DNA of 64,000 bases from Streptomyces sp. TRM68416 (GCF_014596915.1 NZ_JACVWU010000019.1:141603-205602), one strand, 5' to 3'; shown: positions 1-8,604, counted from the first letter of the stretch. Notes: generated by a model from the letters alone, not told the origin. Made by a program: numbers and translations.

Positions 1-1220
1 TTGAGCAGGTGCGGTTCGGCGGAGATGTGCTTGATGACGGCGCCGTCCGGGCACAGGTTGCCGCGCAGGACGGCGACCCCGCCCTCGCTCGCGACCGGGT
101 TCCCGCGGGTGCGGATGACGTCGTCGTCGTGCACGACGGCGCCCGCGAGCTGCTCGCCCAGGGTGCCGCTCACCGTCGGCCGGTCCAGGTGCAGCAGGTC
201 GGTGATCCGGGAGAGGAAGGCGGGCAGGCCGCCGGCGAAGTGGAAGTCCTCCATGAGGTACGTCCGTCCGCCGGGCCGGACGTTCGCCAGCACCGGCACG
301 GTACGCGCGATGCGGTCGAAGTCGTCCAGGGTGAGCCCGACGCCCGCGCGGCCCGCCATCGCGATCAGATGGATGACCGCGTTGGTGGAGCCGCCGAGCC
401 CGAGCACCGTGGTGACGGCATCCTCGAAGGCCTCGCGGGTGAGGATCCCGGAGGGCTTCAGCCCGGTCCAGGCCAGCTCCACGGCGCGGCGCCCGGAGGC
501 GGCGGCCATCCGCTCGTGCCCGGAGTCCACGGCCGGGATCGAGGAGGCGCCCGGCAGAGTCATGCCGAGGGTCTCCGCCGCCGCGGTCATGGTGGACGCG
601 GTCCCCATGGTCATGCAGTGCCCCGGGGAGCGGGCCAACCCGCCCTGCAGCTCCCGGAGTTCGCAGTCCGTCAGGTTGCCCGCGCGGTGCTCGTCCCAGT
701 ACTTCCACATGTCGGTGCCGGAGCCGAGGGTCTCGCCGCGCCAGTGCCCCGGCAGCATCGGGCCCGCGGGCACGAAGATCGACGGTACGTCGGCCGAGGT
801 CGCGCCCATGAGCAGCGCGGGCGTCGACTTGTCGCAGCCCCCGAGCAGCACTGCCGCGTCGATCGGGTACGACCGCAGCAGCTCCTCCGTCTCCATCGCG
901 AGGAGGTTGCGGTAGAGCATCGGGGTCGGCTTCTGGTACGTCTCCGAGAGCGTGGAGACCGGGAACTCCAGCGGGAATCCGCCGGCCTGCCACACACCCC
1001 GCTTGACCGCCTCGGCCCGCTCGCGCAGATGGACGTGGCAGGGGTTGATGTCGGACCAGGTGTTGAGGACGGCGACCACCGGGCGCCCCCGGTACTCCTC
1101 CGCCTCGTAACCGAGCTGGCACATCCGGGCGTTGTGCGACCAGGTGCGCAACTGGCCCTCGGTGCCGTACCACTGATGGCTTCTCAGCTCCTCGGGGCGC
1201 ATCCGCGCTCTGCCGGTCAT
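1..1220 (-). CDS. IlvD/Edd-family sugar-acid dehydratase (partial, C-terminus outside window)
   Basis: Iron-sulfur dehydratase family that turns a sugar acid or dihydroxy acid into the 2-keto-3-deoxy acid. About 406 N-terminal residues are visible; family members have about 570-590, so the C-terminus lies beyond the left edge. Cysteines in NPCH (about residue 61), GGCDKS (about 129) and GHCMTMG (about 202) match the cluster-ligand pattern of the family. The ATG start overlaps the stop of the upstream DapA-family gene (ATGA), so translation is coupled. Co-transcription with a DapA-like enzyme and a GntR regulator argues for a catabolic arabinonate/xylonate/aldarate-type enzyme rather than biosynthetic dihydroxy-acid dehydratase; that choice is inference. 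Confidence 0.88.
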   Translation of the reverse strand, partial: MTGRARMRPEELRSHQWYGTEGQLRTWSHNARMCQLGYEAEEYRGRPVVAVLNTWSDINPCHVHLRERAEAVKRGVWQAGGFPLEFPVSTLSETYQKPTPMLYRNLLAMETEELLRSYPIDAAVLLGGCDKSTPALLMGATSADVPSIFVPAGPMLPGHWRGETLGSGTDMWKYWDEHRAGNLTDCELRELQGGLARSPGHCMTMGTASTMTAAAETLGMTLPGASSIPAVDSGHERMAAASGRRAVELAWTGLKPSGILTREAFEDAVTTVLGLGGSTNAVIHLIAMAGRAGVGLTLDDFDRIARTVPVLANVRPGGRTYLMEDFHFAGGLPAFLSRITDLLHLDRPTVSGTLGEQLAGAVVHDDDVIRTRGNPVASEGGVAVLRGNLCPDGAVIKHISAEPHLL

Positions 1221-2125
1221 ACGGCCCACCCGGAGGCTATCGCGGCGACCTCGGCGCGCTCGTCCTCGGGCAGCGGCCTGCTCGGCGGGCGGACGTCGCG
1301 GCGGCACAGACCGAGGGAGGCCAGGGCCTCCTTGACGACGGTGACGTTGTTGGCGTGGGCGTCGGCGGCGCGCAGCTCCTCGAAGCGGCGGATCTGCTCC
1401 CAGACCTTCATGGCGGTCGGGTAGTCGCCGGAGCGCAGGGCTTCGATCATGTTCAGCGAGACGGCCGGGGCGACGTTCACCAGTCCGGAGGTGAAGCCGG
1501 TGGCGCCGGCCGAGAAGTAGGAGGGGGCGTACGGCTCGGCGAGCCCGGCCACCCACACGAACCGTTCCAGACCGGCGTCCCGGGCGAAGCCGGCGAACCG
1601 GGCCGCGTCCGGGACGGCGTACTTCACGCCGATGACGTTCGGGCAGTGGTCGGCGAGTTCGGCGAGCCGGGCGCCGTGGAGCTGCGCGTTGCGGATGTAC
1701 GGGACGACACCGAGCTCGGGCACCGCCTCGGCGATGGCGCGGTGGTAGTCGACCCAGCCGCCCTGCGCGACGTAGGGGTGGACGGGCTGGTGGACCATCA
1801 CCATCGCGGCGCCCAGCTCCCGGGCGTGCCGGGCGGAGGCGACGGCGGTGGGCACGTCGTGGCCGACGCCGACGAGGATCACGGCGCGGTCGCCGGCCTC
1901 GTCGACCGTGATCTCGGTGACGAGCCTGCGCTCCTGCGGGGAGAGGGCGTAGAACTCGCCGGTGTTCCCGTTGGGGGTGAGGGTCCTGATCCCTCCGTCG
2001 AGGAGACGACGCAGCAGGGCCCGGTGGGTGTCCTGGTCGACGCCGCCGTCCTCGGCGAACGGGGTCACCGGGATCGACACCACGTCGGCCAGGGCCGCCC
2101 GCTGGGTCTCGAACGTCGTTGTCAT
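1217..2125 (-). CDS. DapA-family lyase/dehydratase, likely for a 2-keto-3-deoxy sugar acid
   Basis: Class I (Schiff-base) TIM-barrel enzyme of the dihydrodipicolinate synthase/N-acetylneuraminate lyase family, 302 residues. Visible signatures are the phosphate/carboxylate loop GNTGE (53-57), catalytic Tyr143 in VPYIRN and Schiff-base Lys168 in GVKYA. It differs from the true DapA further right in the window (GNTGEF instead of GTTGES). Stop/start overlaps of 4 bp with the GntR gene upstream and the IlvD/Edd gene downstream make a three-gene operon. Inference: it acts after the dehydratase, as a keto-deoxy-acid dehydratase or aldolase. The exact substrate cannot be read from sequence. Confidence 0.85.
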   Translation of the reverse strand: MTTTFETQRAALADVVSIPVTPFAEDGGVDQDTHRALLRRLLDGGIRTLTPNGNTGEFYALSPQERRLVTEITVDEAGDRAVILVGVGHDVPTAVASARHARELGAAMVMVHQPVHPYVAQGGWVDYHRAIAEAVPELGVVPYIRNAQLHGARLAELADHCPNVIGVKYAVPDAARFAGFARDAGLERFVWVAGLAEPYAPSYFSAGATGFTSGLVNVAPAVSLNMIEALRSGDYPTAMKVWEQIRRFEELRAADAHANNVTVVKEALASLGLCRRDVRPPSRPLPEDERAEVAAIASGWAV

Positions 2126-2790
2126 GCCTGACCGCCCTCTCCCTGGGCCTCGATCTCGATGTCGGGGAAGGCCCGTCGCACGAAGGACGCGATGTGGGCG
2201 TGCAGGGCGCGTGCGGCGCCGTCGGCGTCGCCGTCGAGGGCGAGCCGCAGGATCTCGCGGTGCTCGCCGGCCTCCCGTTCCCAGGAGGGCGAGGCGGCCC
2301 AGGCGACGGCGGAGACTAGGGCGGCCTGGTCGCGGACCTCGTCGAGCATCCGGCCGAGCAGCGGGTTGCCGCAGGGCAGGTACAGGGCGCGGTGGAACTC
2401 CCGGTTGGCCAGGGAGCGTTCGGCGGTGTCGGTGGCGGAGTCGGCACGGGTCAGCGCGTCCCGGGCGGCGTCGAGGGAGGCCCTCCGGCGCACGGCGCGC
2501 TTCAGCGCCTCCGGCTCCAGGAGCAGCCGCACGTCGTAGACCTCGCGCGCCATGTCGGCGTCCACCATGCGCACCGTGACGCCCTTGTACTGGCTCATCA
2601 CCACGAGCCCGGTGCCGGCCAGGGTCTTGAGCGCCTCGCGCACCGGGGTCTTGGACACCCCGAACTGCGCGGCCAGCTCGGTCTCGACCAGGGCCTGCCC
2701 GGGGGTCAACTGCCCGGTGAGGATGCGGCGTTTGATCTCCTCCAGCACGTACTGCGTGCGGGAGGGGATCGGCGTGGGCACAGAGGTCAT
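2122..2790 (-). CDS. GntR-family (FadR/FCD type) transcriptional regulator
   Basis: 222-residue regulator. The winged helix-turn-helix spans roughly residues 10-75 (ETELAAQFGVSKTPVREAL is the recognition part), followed by an all-helical FCD-type ligand domain with REFHRALY and the later HREIL histidine, typical of metal/organic-acid-sensing members. It is the first gene of the operon with the DapA-like and IlvD/Edd enzymes (ATGA overlap), so it probably autoregulates and responds to a sugar acid or its keto-deoxy intermediate. A dyad upstream at 2845-2882 is a plausible operator. Confidence 0.9.
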   Translation of the reverse strand: MTSVPTPIPSRTQYVLEEIKRRILTGQLTPGQALVETELAAQFGVSKTPVREALKTLAGTGLVVMSQYKGVTVRMVDADMAREVYDVRLLLEPEALKRAVRRRASLDAARDALTRADSATDTAERSLANREFHRALYLPCGNPLLGRMLDEVRDQAALVSAVAWAASPSWEREAGEHREILRLALDGDADGAARALHAHIASFVRRAFPDIEIEAQGEGGQA

Positions 2791-2844
2791 GCGCGCCTCT
2801 CGGATCTCGCGTCCCCGGCGGGGATCGCGTATCGGATCTCACGT

Positions 2845-2882
2845 ATCGCGTCTCATATATGACGTACGAAGTACGACGCGAT
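2845..2882. promoter_or_regulatory. candidate operator of the GntR operon
   Basis: Nested dyads 55-92 bp upstream of the GntR start: outer arms ATCGCGTC (2845-2852) and GACGCGAT (2875-2882), and inner arms CGTAC (2863-2867) and GTACG (2871-2875) around GAA. The AT-richer TATAT between them could belong to the promoter. Assignment to the adjacent GntR protein is inference. Confidence 0.45.
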
Positions 2883-3094
2883 GACGGTAGGAGCGCCTCT
2901 GTGCTTCGTCAATGCTTCTGACAAAGGGAGTTCAGGATGCGCGCGACGGCTCCGGCTCCTTGGACAACGGGCGCATCCGTTCGCCATCGCGATGTACGCC
3001 GGTGTCGGCGCTGCGCCTCAACAGGCGCGCGGAGTCGGCGAGTCCGGCGCGCGGGGCGGGCTCCTGAGTCACGGGAGGGGTGAGCGGGCGCCCG

Positions 3095-3128
3095 CCGGGG
3101 CCTTCGGTCCGCGGGCCGAAGGCCCCGG
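3095..3128. terminator. strong hairpin, possible terminator
   Basis: Perfect 13-bp stem (CCGGGGCCTTCGG / CCGAAGGCCCCGG) with an 8-base loop and no T tract. It could terminate the minus-strand transcript from 4009, though it lies about 300 bp past that gene. Confidence 0.4.
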
Positions 3129-3185
3129 CTTCGTGCAGGACTTCGCGCGCGGTGGGCGCAGGAACGTCGTGCCGGGCCGGCCGTG

Positions 3186-3241
3186 CGGCCGCCGCACGGA
3201 GAGCGGCCGTCGCACGGAGGGGGCCGTCGCACGGAGGGCGG
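3186..3241. repeat. short tandem repeat, 3 copies of 17-18 bp
   Basis: Units of the form CGGCCGTCGCACGGAGGG repeat three times with single-base differences. No coding or regulatory role is evident. Confidence 0.6.
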
Positions 3242-3338
3242 CCGGTATGCGCATGCGGGATCCGGACGGCGTCCAGCCACGCCGGATCACTGTGCCGCCG
3301 CAACTTCGCGAAGGCTCCGGACCCCGCGTCCGAACCAC

Positions 3339-3411
3339 GGGAAGGCCGGGTCTCACCGCACACCGGGAAGACCGGGTCTCACCGCACACCGGGGAGACCG
3401 GGCCTCACCCC
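3339..3411. repeat. 26-bp tandem repeat, 2 full copies plus 1 partial
   Basis: Units start at 3339, 3365 and 3391. The first two are identical except for one base, and the third diverges at its end. There are no spacers, so this is a simple tandem array and not a CRISPR. Confidence 0.75.
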
Positions 3412-3421
3412 CCGCCCCCGA

Positions 3422-4009
3422 TCACAGCCGCACCCACCCCGGGTCCCGCCCGCTGAGCCCCACCGCGCGGTCGAGCAGCGGCGCGTCCTCCGGCACCGGC
3501 ACGACGGGGCCGAAGATGGCGCCCCGGCCGGGATCGTCGGCGGAGGCGAGGAGGAAGTCGTACGAGGCCTTCAGCGCGGCCGGGTCGGGCTCGTAGGTCC
3601 GGTCGGTGGCGCGGGCCAGGTCCCAGCCGTGGATGACGAGTTCGTCGATACAGACGGCACCGGCGACCGCGCCGGGCAGGTCGACGCCGCCGGCCCGGGT
3701 CATGCCGGTCCAGGCGTCCGGGTCCCGCCAGGCCTCGGCGAGTTCGTCGAGCGCCTTGGGCAGTTCCTCGCGCCAGCCGGCGCCGATGTCCGGGACGGCG
3801 GCGGTCGGGCTGGTGTCGGTCATGGGGCCGAGATCCTTGCGGGCGGCGTCGCGGAAGGCGACGGACAGGCCCAGCAGGTGTCCCAGCAGGTTGCGCAGCC
3901 GCATCTCCGGACACGGCGTCGGGTCCGTCAGCCGCTCGTCGCTCACGCGGTCGGCGAGGCCGGCCAGGACGCGGGTCTGGGGGCCCAGGTCGATGATCTG
4001 ATCCGTCAT
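3422..4009 (-). CDS. TIGR03086/maleylpyruvate-isomerase-like (DinB-fold, metal and mycothiol type) protein
   Basis: 195 residues in the DinB/MDMPI_N fold family that is abundant in actinomycetes; some members are mycothiol-dependent isomerases or transferases. Visible features are the early TPCPEMRLRNLLGH helix (with the conserved His) and the later DELVIHGWDLARAT motif, where the HGWDL histidine and aspartate belong to the family metal site. It stands alone, divergent from the MFS gene. The real substrate is unknown; family assignment is firm, function is not. Confidence 0.8.
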   Translation of the reverse strand: MTDQIIDLGPQTRVLAGLADRVSDERLTDPTPCPEMRLRNLLGHLLGLSVAFRDAARKDLGPMTDTSPTAAVPDIGAGWREELPKALDELAEAWRDPDAWTGMTRAGGVDLPGAVAGAVCIDELVIHGWDLARATDRTYEPDPAALKASYDFLLASADDPGRGAIFGPVVPVPEDAPLLDRAVGLSGRDPGWVRL

Positions 4010-4154
4010 GCGCTGCTCCTCGGCAGTCCGGGAACGGTCGTGAAGGGGTGACCGCCCCCGCCCCGGAAACTCATCGCTCACGCCCGGAGCAGCCTCGTGT
4101 CTAAGGCACCTGCCCCATCCGCACCTCCGCCCCTTAGCCGCACGATGACCAGGC

Positions 4155-5348
4155 ATGAAGACGACATGGACCGTCCTGCGCGACCGCAACGCGGGGCTCT
4201 GCCTCACCGGAGTCGTGGTCTCCGGCTTCGGCACCTCGGCGCTGTGGCTGGTGTCGGGTGTGTGGGTCAAGGACCTCACCGGTTCGGACGGGCTGGCCGC
4301 GCTGTGCATGCTGGCGTTGTGGGCGCCCACCGTGGCCGGCCCCGTGCTGGGCGCGCTCGCCGACCGCACCCGCCGTCGGCCGCTGCTCATCGGCACGAAC
4401 CTGCTGCTGGCGGCCCTGCTGCTGCCCCTCCTCACCGTCGACTCGCCCGACCACCTCTGGCTGCTCTTCGCGGTCCTGTTCGTGTACGGGGCTGCGGGCG
4501 CCGTCCATGACGCGGCCGAGTCCGCGCTCGTCGCCTCCGCCGTACCGAAGCCCCTGCTCGGCGACTTCAACGGACTGCGCATGACGGCCGGCGAGGGCAT
4601 GAAGATCCTCGCTCCGCCGGCGGGCGCCGCCCTGTACACGGTGTACGGCGGACCGAGCGTGGCCCTGCTGGACGCGGCCACCTTCGTGGCGGCCGCGGCC
4701 CTGTACGCCTGCCTGCGCGTGCGGGAGGGCGGGCCGGAGCGGACCACGACCGACTGGCGGGCGGGTACCCGGTACCTGTGGTCCCGGCCGCCGACCCGTC
4801 TGCTGGTCCTGGCGGGCGGCACCACGATGCTCCTCGCCGGCCTCAACGGCACGCTGGTCCACGCCGTCGTCGAGGCCCTCGGCCACTCCCCCGCGTACGC
4901 GGGTGTGCTGTACGCCGTCCAGGGCGCCGGTTCCGTGGCGGTGGGCCTGCTCTCCGGTCCCGCCCTGCGCCGCCTCGGCCCGCATCGCTTCGCGGCGTAC
5001 GGCATCGCTCTGACCGGGGCCGCCGTGACCCTGCGGGCGGTGCCGTCCGACCCGGTGGCCCTGGCGTGCAGCGCGGCGATCGGCGCGGGGCTGCCCTGCG
5101 TGCTGATCGCCGCGCTGACCCAGGTGCAGCGCGAGACACCGGGGCCGCTGCTGGGCCGGGCCACGGCCACCGCTCACACACTCATGTTCACCCCGAACGT
5201 CGTCGGACTGGCCGTCGGCGCCGCCCTGGTCGAACCGGTCGACCACCGGCTGCTGTTGACGGTGACCGGCGCGGCACTCCTGCTGACGGCGTTTCAGAGC
5301 GCGGCGCGCACCAGCTCCAGGTCGGCGTCGGAGGCCAATCCGGCGTGA
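4155..5348 (+). CDS. MFS transporter
   Basis: 397-residue major-facilitator protein with about 12 hydrophobic segments. The ALADRTRRRP loop between TM2 and TM3 (about residues 70-80) is the MFS signature. It resembles the small-molecule/drug efflux members common in Streptomyces (MFS_3 type). Its last 55 bases overlap the 3' end of the convergent gene at 5294-6445. A divergent upstream neighbour encodes a DinB-fold protein; no direct functional link is visible. Substrate unknown. Confidence 0.88.
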   Translation: MKTTWTVLRDRNAGLCLTGVVVSGFGTSALWLVSGVWVKDLTGSDGLAALCMLALWAPTVAGPVLGALADRTRRRPLLIGTNLLLAALLLPLLTVDSPDHLWLLFAVLFVYGAAGAVHDAAESALVASAVPKPLLGDFNGLRMTAGEGMKILAPPAGAALYTVYGGPSVALLDAATFVAAAALYACLRVREGGPERTTTDWRAGTRYLWSRPPTRLLVLAGGTTMLLAGLNGTLVHAVVEALGHSPAYAGVLYAVQGAGSVAVGLLSGPALRRLGPHRFAAYGIALTGAAVTLRAVPSDPVALACSAAIGAGLPCVLIAALTQVQRETPGPLLGRATATAHTLMFTPNVVGLAVGAALVEPVDHRLLLTVTGAALLLTAFQSAARTSSRSASEANPA

Positions 5349-6445
5349 TACAGCCGCAGTTCCGTCGCCCCGAGGTCACGCGCGCGTGCCGCGTCCGCGG
5401 CCAGGGTGGCCGGACTGCCGCCCATGCCGGAGACCACGGTGAAGTTGGCGGCGAGGACCCCGCGCCCCTGGTCCGCGAACGGCGTCAGCGGGCCGGGGCC
5501 GCCCGTGCACGGTACGACCACGCCGTCCGCGACGGACAGGATGTGCCCGGGGTCCACACCGGCGTTGGCCCCGCAGTGGTAGGCCACCGGGTCGGCGTGC
5601 AGCAGCACCTGGAAGCCGTGGGGGGCCGCGGCCCGCACCGCGCCGACCGCGGCCTCCTGGAGGGTGCGGGCGACGGTGTCGCGCCACGCGCGCGTGGCGG
5701 CCGCGTTGTCCTCCCCGAGCAGCTTCTCGACGTCCGCCCAGCCCTCGTCCGACGCCGTGCCCCGCCACAGCGGCTCCAGCGCGGCCCGTACGGCGGCGGC
5801 CAACTCGTCGGCGTCCAGGCCCTGTTCGCCGTATCCGGCCCGGCAGTGCGGGCAGAAGCAGAGCGACATCAGGTACTGCCCGGCCTCCCCGAGTGCGACG
5901 CCCGCGGTCTTGTCGTGGGCGTGCAGATGGGCGAGCCCGTACCAGCCGAGGGACTCCAGTTCGGTGCCGTGCGCGCCGGGCCGTACGGCGGCCTCGGCGG
6001 CCAGGTCGGTCAGGTACGCGCGCGTGGCGGGCTGCGCGATGCACGGGGCCCACGGGTAGCGGTCTCCGTAGGCGTTGACGACGGAGGTGTGCGGATGGTC
6101 GGCGCCCAGGCGGGAGTTGTGCGCGAGCACGACCCAGGTGTGCACCTCTAGGCCGGCGTCCGCAAGCGCCTGGGCCGCCTCGCCGTAGGCGTCGCCGGGC
6201 GCCCAGTCGCCGGCCGCGCGGGGGCGCAGTTCCCGGTCCCGCCAGCGGTCGTCCGTGGGGTAGAGCACGGCGGCGTGCTCGGCGGTGACGATGCGGTGGC
6301 GCGGGTGGCGGGGGGTCAGGGCCCGGGTGGAGTGGTAGGCGGCGGCCAGCGTCACCTGCCGGACGCCGAGGGCGGCGATCCGCCCGGCCGCCTCGGGGTC
6401 CCCGTTGACGTCCCAGGGGTAGACGAATGCCGACGCCTTCACCAC
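5294..6445 (-). CDS. uncharacterised TIM-barrel/glycoside-hydrolase-like protein
   Basis: 383 residues, alanine-rich, no signal peptide or membrane segment. The pattern of alternating strands and helices, with WVVLAHNSRLG, SVVNAYGDRYPWAPC, WYGLAHLHAHDK and a CFCPHC pair, looks like a (beta/alpha)8 barrel of glycoside-hydrolase type, but no catalytic pair can be named. The CFCPHC motif (about residue 195) could bind a metal. It is divergent from the uronate dehydrogenase gene across a 30-bp palindrome, suggesting joint control and a role in sugar-acid use. Streptomyces-type conserved protein of unknown function. Confidence 0.75.
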   Translation of the reverse strand: MVKASAFVYPWDVNGDPEAAGRIAALGVRQVTLAAAYHSTRALTPRHPRHRIVTAEHAAVLYPTDDRWRDRELRPRAAGDWAPGDAYGEAAQALADAGLEVHTWVVLAHNSRLGADHPHTSVVNAYGDRYPWAPCIAQPATRAYLTDLAAEAAVRPGAHGTELESLGWYGLAHLHAHDKTAGVALGEAGQYLMSLCFCPHCRAGYGEQGLDADELAAAVRAALEPLWRGTASDEGWADVEKLLGEDNAAATRAWRDTVARTLQEAAVGAVRAAAPHGFQVLLHADPVAYHCGANAGVDPGHILSVADGVVVPCTGGPGPLTPFADQGRGVLAANFTVVSGMGGSPATLAADAARARDLGATELRLYHAGLASDADLELVRAAL

Positions 6446-6476
6446 GTACCCTCCTCCGGGCGTACGAATTTCTGGC

Positions 6477-6506
6477 CGGAGTTTATGTTCATGAACATAA
6501 ACTCCG
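6477..6506. promoter_or_regulatory. perfect 30-bp palindromic operator between divergent genes
   Basis: Every base pairs with its mirror; the half site is CGGAGTTTATGTTCA, with the centre between 6491 and 6492. The core TTATGTTCATGAACATAA is strikingly AT-rich for this genome. It lies 31 bp upstream of the start at 6445 (minus) and 92 bp upstream of the start at 6599 (plus), so one dimeric regulator could control both. Which regulator binds is unknown; the DeoR or GntR proteins nearby are candidates. Confidence 0.8.
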
Positions 6507-6598
6507 CCACCCTTGACGAGCCACGAAGATGATCCTTAGCTTGTCCACGCATGTGAACATCGGGCACCCATACGGCCGTCGATCCAAGGAGAACGAGG

Positions 6599-7408
6599 AT
6601 GCCAGCGCCGCGCACCGTCCTGCTCACCGGCGCCGCCGGCGGACTCGGCACCTTGATGCGGGACCTGCTCCCCGCCCACGGCTACCGGCTGCGCCTGCTC
6701 GACCTGCGGCCCATCGAGGGCGAGCCGGACGCGATCGTCGCCGACCTGGCCGACAGGGCGGCGCTGCGGGAGGCCGTCCGGGGCGTCGACGCGATCGTCC
6801 ACCTCGCGGGCATCTCCCTGGAAGCCCCCTTCGAGAAGATCCTCAAGGCCAACATCGAGGGCACGTACCACCTGTACGAGGCCGCGCGCGAGGAGGGCGT
6901 CGCACGGATCGTCTTCGCGTCCTCCAACCACGCGGTGGGCTTCACACCCCGCCCGCAGGGCGACGCCCCCCTCGTCCCCGTCGACACCCCGCACCGCCCG
7001 GACACCTTCTACGGCCTGTCGAAGTCCTTCGGCGAGGACCTCGCGCAGTTCTACTGGGACAAGTACGGCCTGGAGACCGTCTCGGTGCGCATCGGCTCCT
7101 GCTTCCCCGAGCCGACCAGCGTCCGCATGCTGTCGCTGTGGCTGAGCCCCGCCGACGGTGCCCGCCTCTTCCACGCGGCCCTGACCGCCGACGACGTCGG
7201 CCACACAGTCGTCTACGGCTCCTCCGCCAACACCCGCCTGTGGTGGGACCTGACCACCGCCCGCTCCCTCGGCTACGACCCCCAGGACGACTCCGAGCCC
7301 TACGCCGCGAAGCTCATCGCCGAGCAGGGCGAGCCGGACCCGGAGAACATCGCGCACGCCTGCCTGGGCGGCCACTTCGTGAACGACCCGCCGATCTGGC
7401 CGTACTGA
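6599..7408 (+). CDS. udh: uronate dehydrogenase-like NAD-dependent epimerase/dehydratase family protein
   Basis: 269-residue short-chain (extended) reductase. N-terminal Rossmann motif GAAGGLG (about 11-17), catalytic SSN (about 108-110), and YGLSK (about 140-144) as the Tyr-Lys pair. The blocks VHLAGIS, ANIEGTYHLYEAARE, FASSNHAVGF, VRIGSCFPEP, RMLSLWLS and the Trp-Trp of RLWWD closely follow uronate dehydrogenases such as the Agrobacterium enzyme (265 residues), which oxidise D-glucuronate or D-galacturonate to the aldaric acid lactone with NAD+. With the sugar-acid dehydratase operon to the left it suggests uronate catabolism. The RBS AAGGAG lies upstream of the ATG. Confidence 0.85.
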   Translation: MPAPRTVLLTGAAGGLGTLMRDLLPAHGYRLRLLDLRPIEGEPDAIVADLADRAALREAVRGVDAIVHLAGISLEAPFEKILKANIEGTYHLYEAAREEGVARIVFASSNHAVGFTPRPQGDAPLVPVDTPHRPDTFYGLSKSFGEDLAQFYWDKYGLETVSVRIGSCFPEPTSVRMLSLWLSPADGARLFHAALTADDVGHTVVYGSSANTRLWWDLTTARSLGYDPQDDSEPYAAKLIAEQGEPDPENIAHACLGGHFVNDPPIWPY

Positions 7409-7721
7409 GCCGTCGGCGCGGCGGAAAACGAGCGTCCGGGGAGCGGACGGGCACCGAACGGGCCCGTCCGCTTCCGCATTCGGGCATCCGCCCTGCCCGT
7501 TCCCACGTCCGCGGGCCACGGGCGTGCAGGTCCGAGGCGGTCACCCGTCGAACGAAACGGGCACAAGCGGGCAGCATCGACTCGGCAACAGACCTGTTCA
7601 GACCCGAAACCCGGCTGTAGAACTTCCCCCATGGGCCCCACCGGGCCCGAACGGGCAACGTGAACCGATCGCTCCGGTCGCGATCGAGTCACGCAGCACA
7701 GCACGGAAGCGGGTGTCGACG
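7409..7721. other. spacer with terminator hairpin and DeoR-operon promoter region
   Basis: 313 bp without a gene. The first part contains an 11-bp-stem hairpin (7442-7472) that would end the udh transcript. The second part carries the promoter of the DeoR/transport operon; no clear -10/-35 pair stands out. Confidence 0.5.
7442..7472. terminator. terminator hairpin downstream of udh
   Basis: AGCGGACGGGC pairs with GCCCGTCCGCT across a 9-base loop, 33 bp after the udh stop. No U tract, as usual in Streptomyces. Confidence 0.6.
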
Positions 7722-8504
7722 ATGACGACGGCGAACACGGCGAGGACCGCCGAGGAACGTCAGCGCGAGATCGTGCGCCGCGCCCGCGCCACCGGCTCGG
7801 TCGACGTCACCGCGCTCGCCGACGAACTGGGCGTCGCCAAGGAGACCGTACGGCGGGACCTGCGCGTCCTGGAGGACCACGGGCTACTCCGCCGGACGCA
7901 CGGCGGCGCCTACCCCGTGGAGAGCGCCGGCTTCGAGACGACGCTCGCCTTCCGTGCCACCAGCCACGTCCCCGAGAAGCGCCGGATCGCGGCCGCCGCG
8001 GCCGGACTGCTCGGGGACGCCGAGACGGTCTTCGTCGACGAGGGCTTCACCCCGCAGCTCGTCTCCGAGGCCCTGCCCGGGGACCGGCCGCTGACCGTGG
8101 TCACCGCCTCCCTGCCGGTCGCCGGCTCGCTCGCCGAGGCCGAGAACGTCTCAGTCCTGCTGCTCGGCGGCCGGGTGCGGTCCGGCACGCTGGCCACCGT
8201 CGACCACTGGACGACGAAGATGCTCGCCGGCTTCGTCATCGACCTGGCGTTCATCGGCGCCAACGGCATCTCCCGCGACCACGGCCTCACCACCCCCGAC
8301 CCCTCCGTCAGCGAGGTCAAGGCGCAGGCGATCCGGTCCGCCCGGCGCACGGTGTTCGCCGGTGTGCACACCAAGTTCGGCGCGGTCAGCTTCTGCCGGT
8401 TCGCCGAGATCGGCGCGCTGGAGACGATCGTGACGAGCACGCTGCTCCCCGCGGCCGAGGCCCACCGCTACTCCCTGCTGGGACCGCAGGTCATCCGCGT
8501 CTGA
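7722..8504 (+). CDS. DeoR-family transcriptional regulator of a polyol/sugar transport operon
   Basis: 260 residues. N-terminal helix-turn-helix (EERQREIVRRARATGSV, then VTALADELGVAKETVRRDLR, about residues 10-50) and a C-terminal DeoR sugar-phosphate sensor domain with GGAYP, VFVDEGFT, TVVTASLPVA and LLLGGRVR. The ATG is 12 nt after GGAAG; an in-frame GTG at 7713 is possible but too close to that RBS. It precedes the binding protein/permease/dehydrogenase genes by 100 bp in the same direction and probably represses them until a phosphorylated sugar or polyol appears. Confidence 0.88.
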   Translation: MTTANTARTAEERQREIVRRARATGSVDVTALADELGVAKETVRRDLRVLEDHGLLRRTHGGAYPVESAGFETTLAFRATSHVPEKRRIAAAAAGLLGDAETVFVDEGFTPQLVSEALPGDRPLTVVTASLPVAGSLAEAENVSVLLLGGRVRSGTLATVDHWTTKMLAGFVIDLAFIGANGISRDHGLTTPDPSVSEVKAQAIRSARRTVFAGVHTKFGAVSFCRFAEIGALETIVTSTLLPAAEAHRYSLLGPQVIRV

Positions 8505-8604
8505 CACCCCCACCCGAGTTCCGGAGACCCAACCAACCCACCGCACAGGGCACCCCCACACCCGCCACCGTCCCCTTCCTGCCGAAATGCCCAGGAGTAC
8601 TCCC

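Larger units (their letters stand above)
2883..3421. other. 539-bp gene-free spacer with hairpin and tandem repeats
   Basis: No reading frame here looks like a protein gene; the open frames are low-complexity GC-rich ones. It holds a 13-bp-stem hairpin (3095-3128), three copies of a 17-18-bp unit (3186-3241) and three copies of a 26-bp unit (3339-3411). The 26-bp array ends just after the stop of the minus-strand gene at 3422-4009. Confidence 0.6.

Noticed and set aside
9..1424. Long plus-strand open frame opposite the dehydratase and DapA-like genes
   Set aside because: Its translation is a low-complexity Gly/Arg/Val mix; the minus strand carries clear conserved motifs. The same applies to the many long antisense frames across the window, e.g. 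opposite suf, tkt and FtsX genes.
3339..3411. CRISPR-like array
   Set aside because: Three directly adjacent 26-bp units without spacers and no cas genes anywhere in the window.
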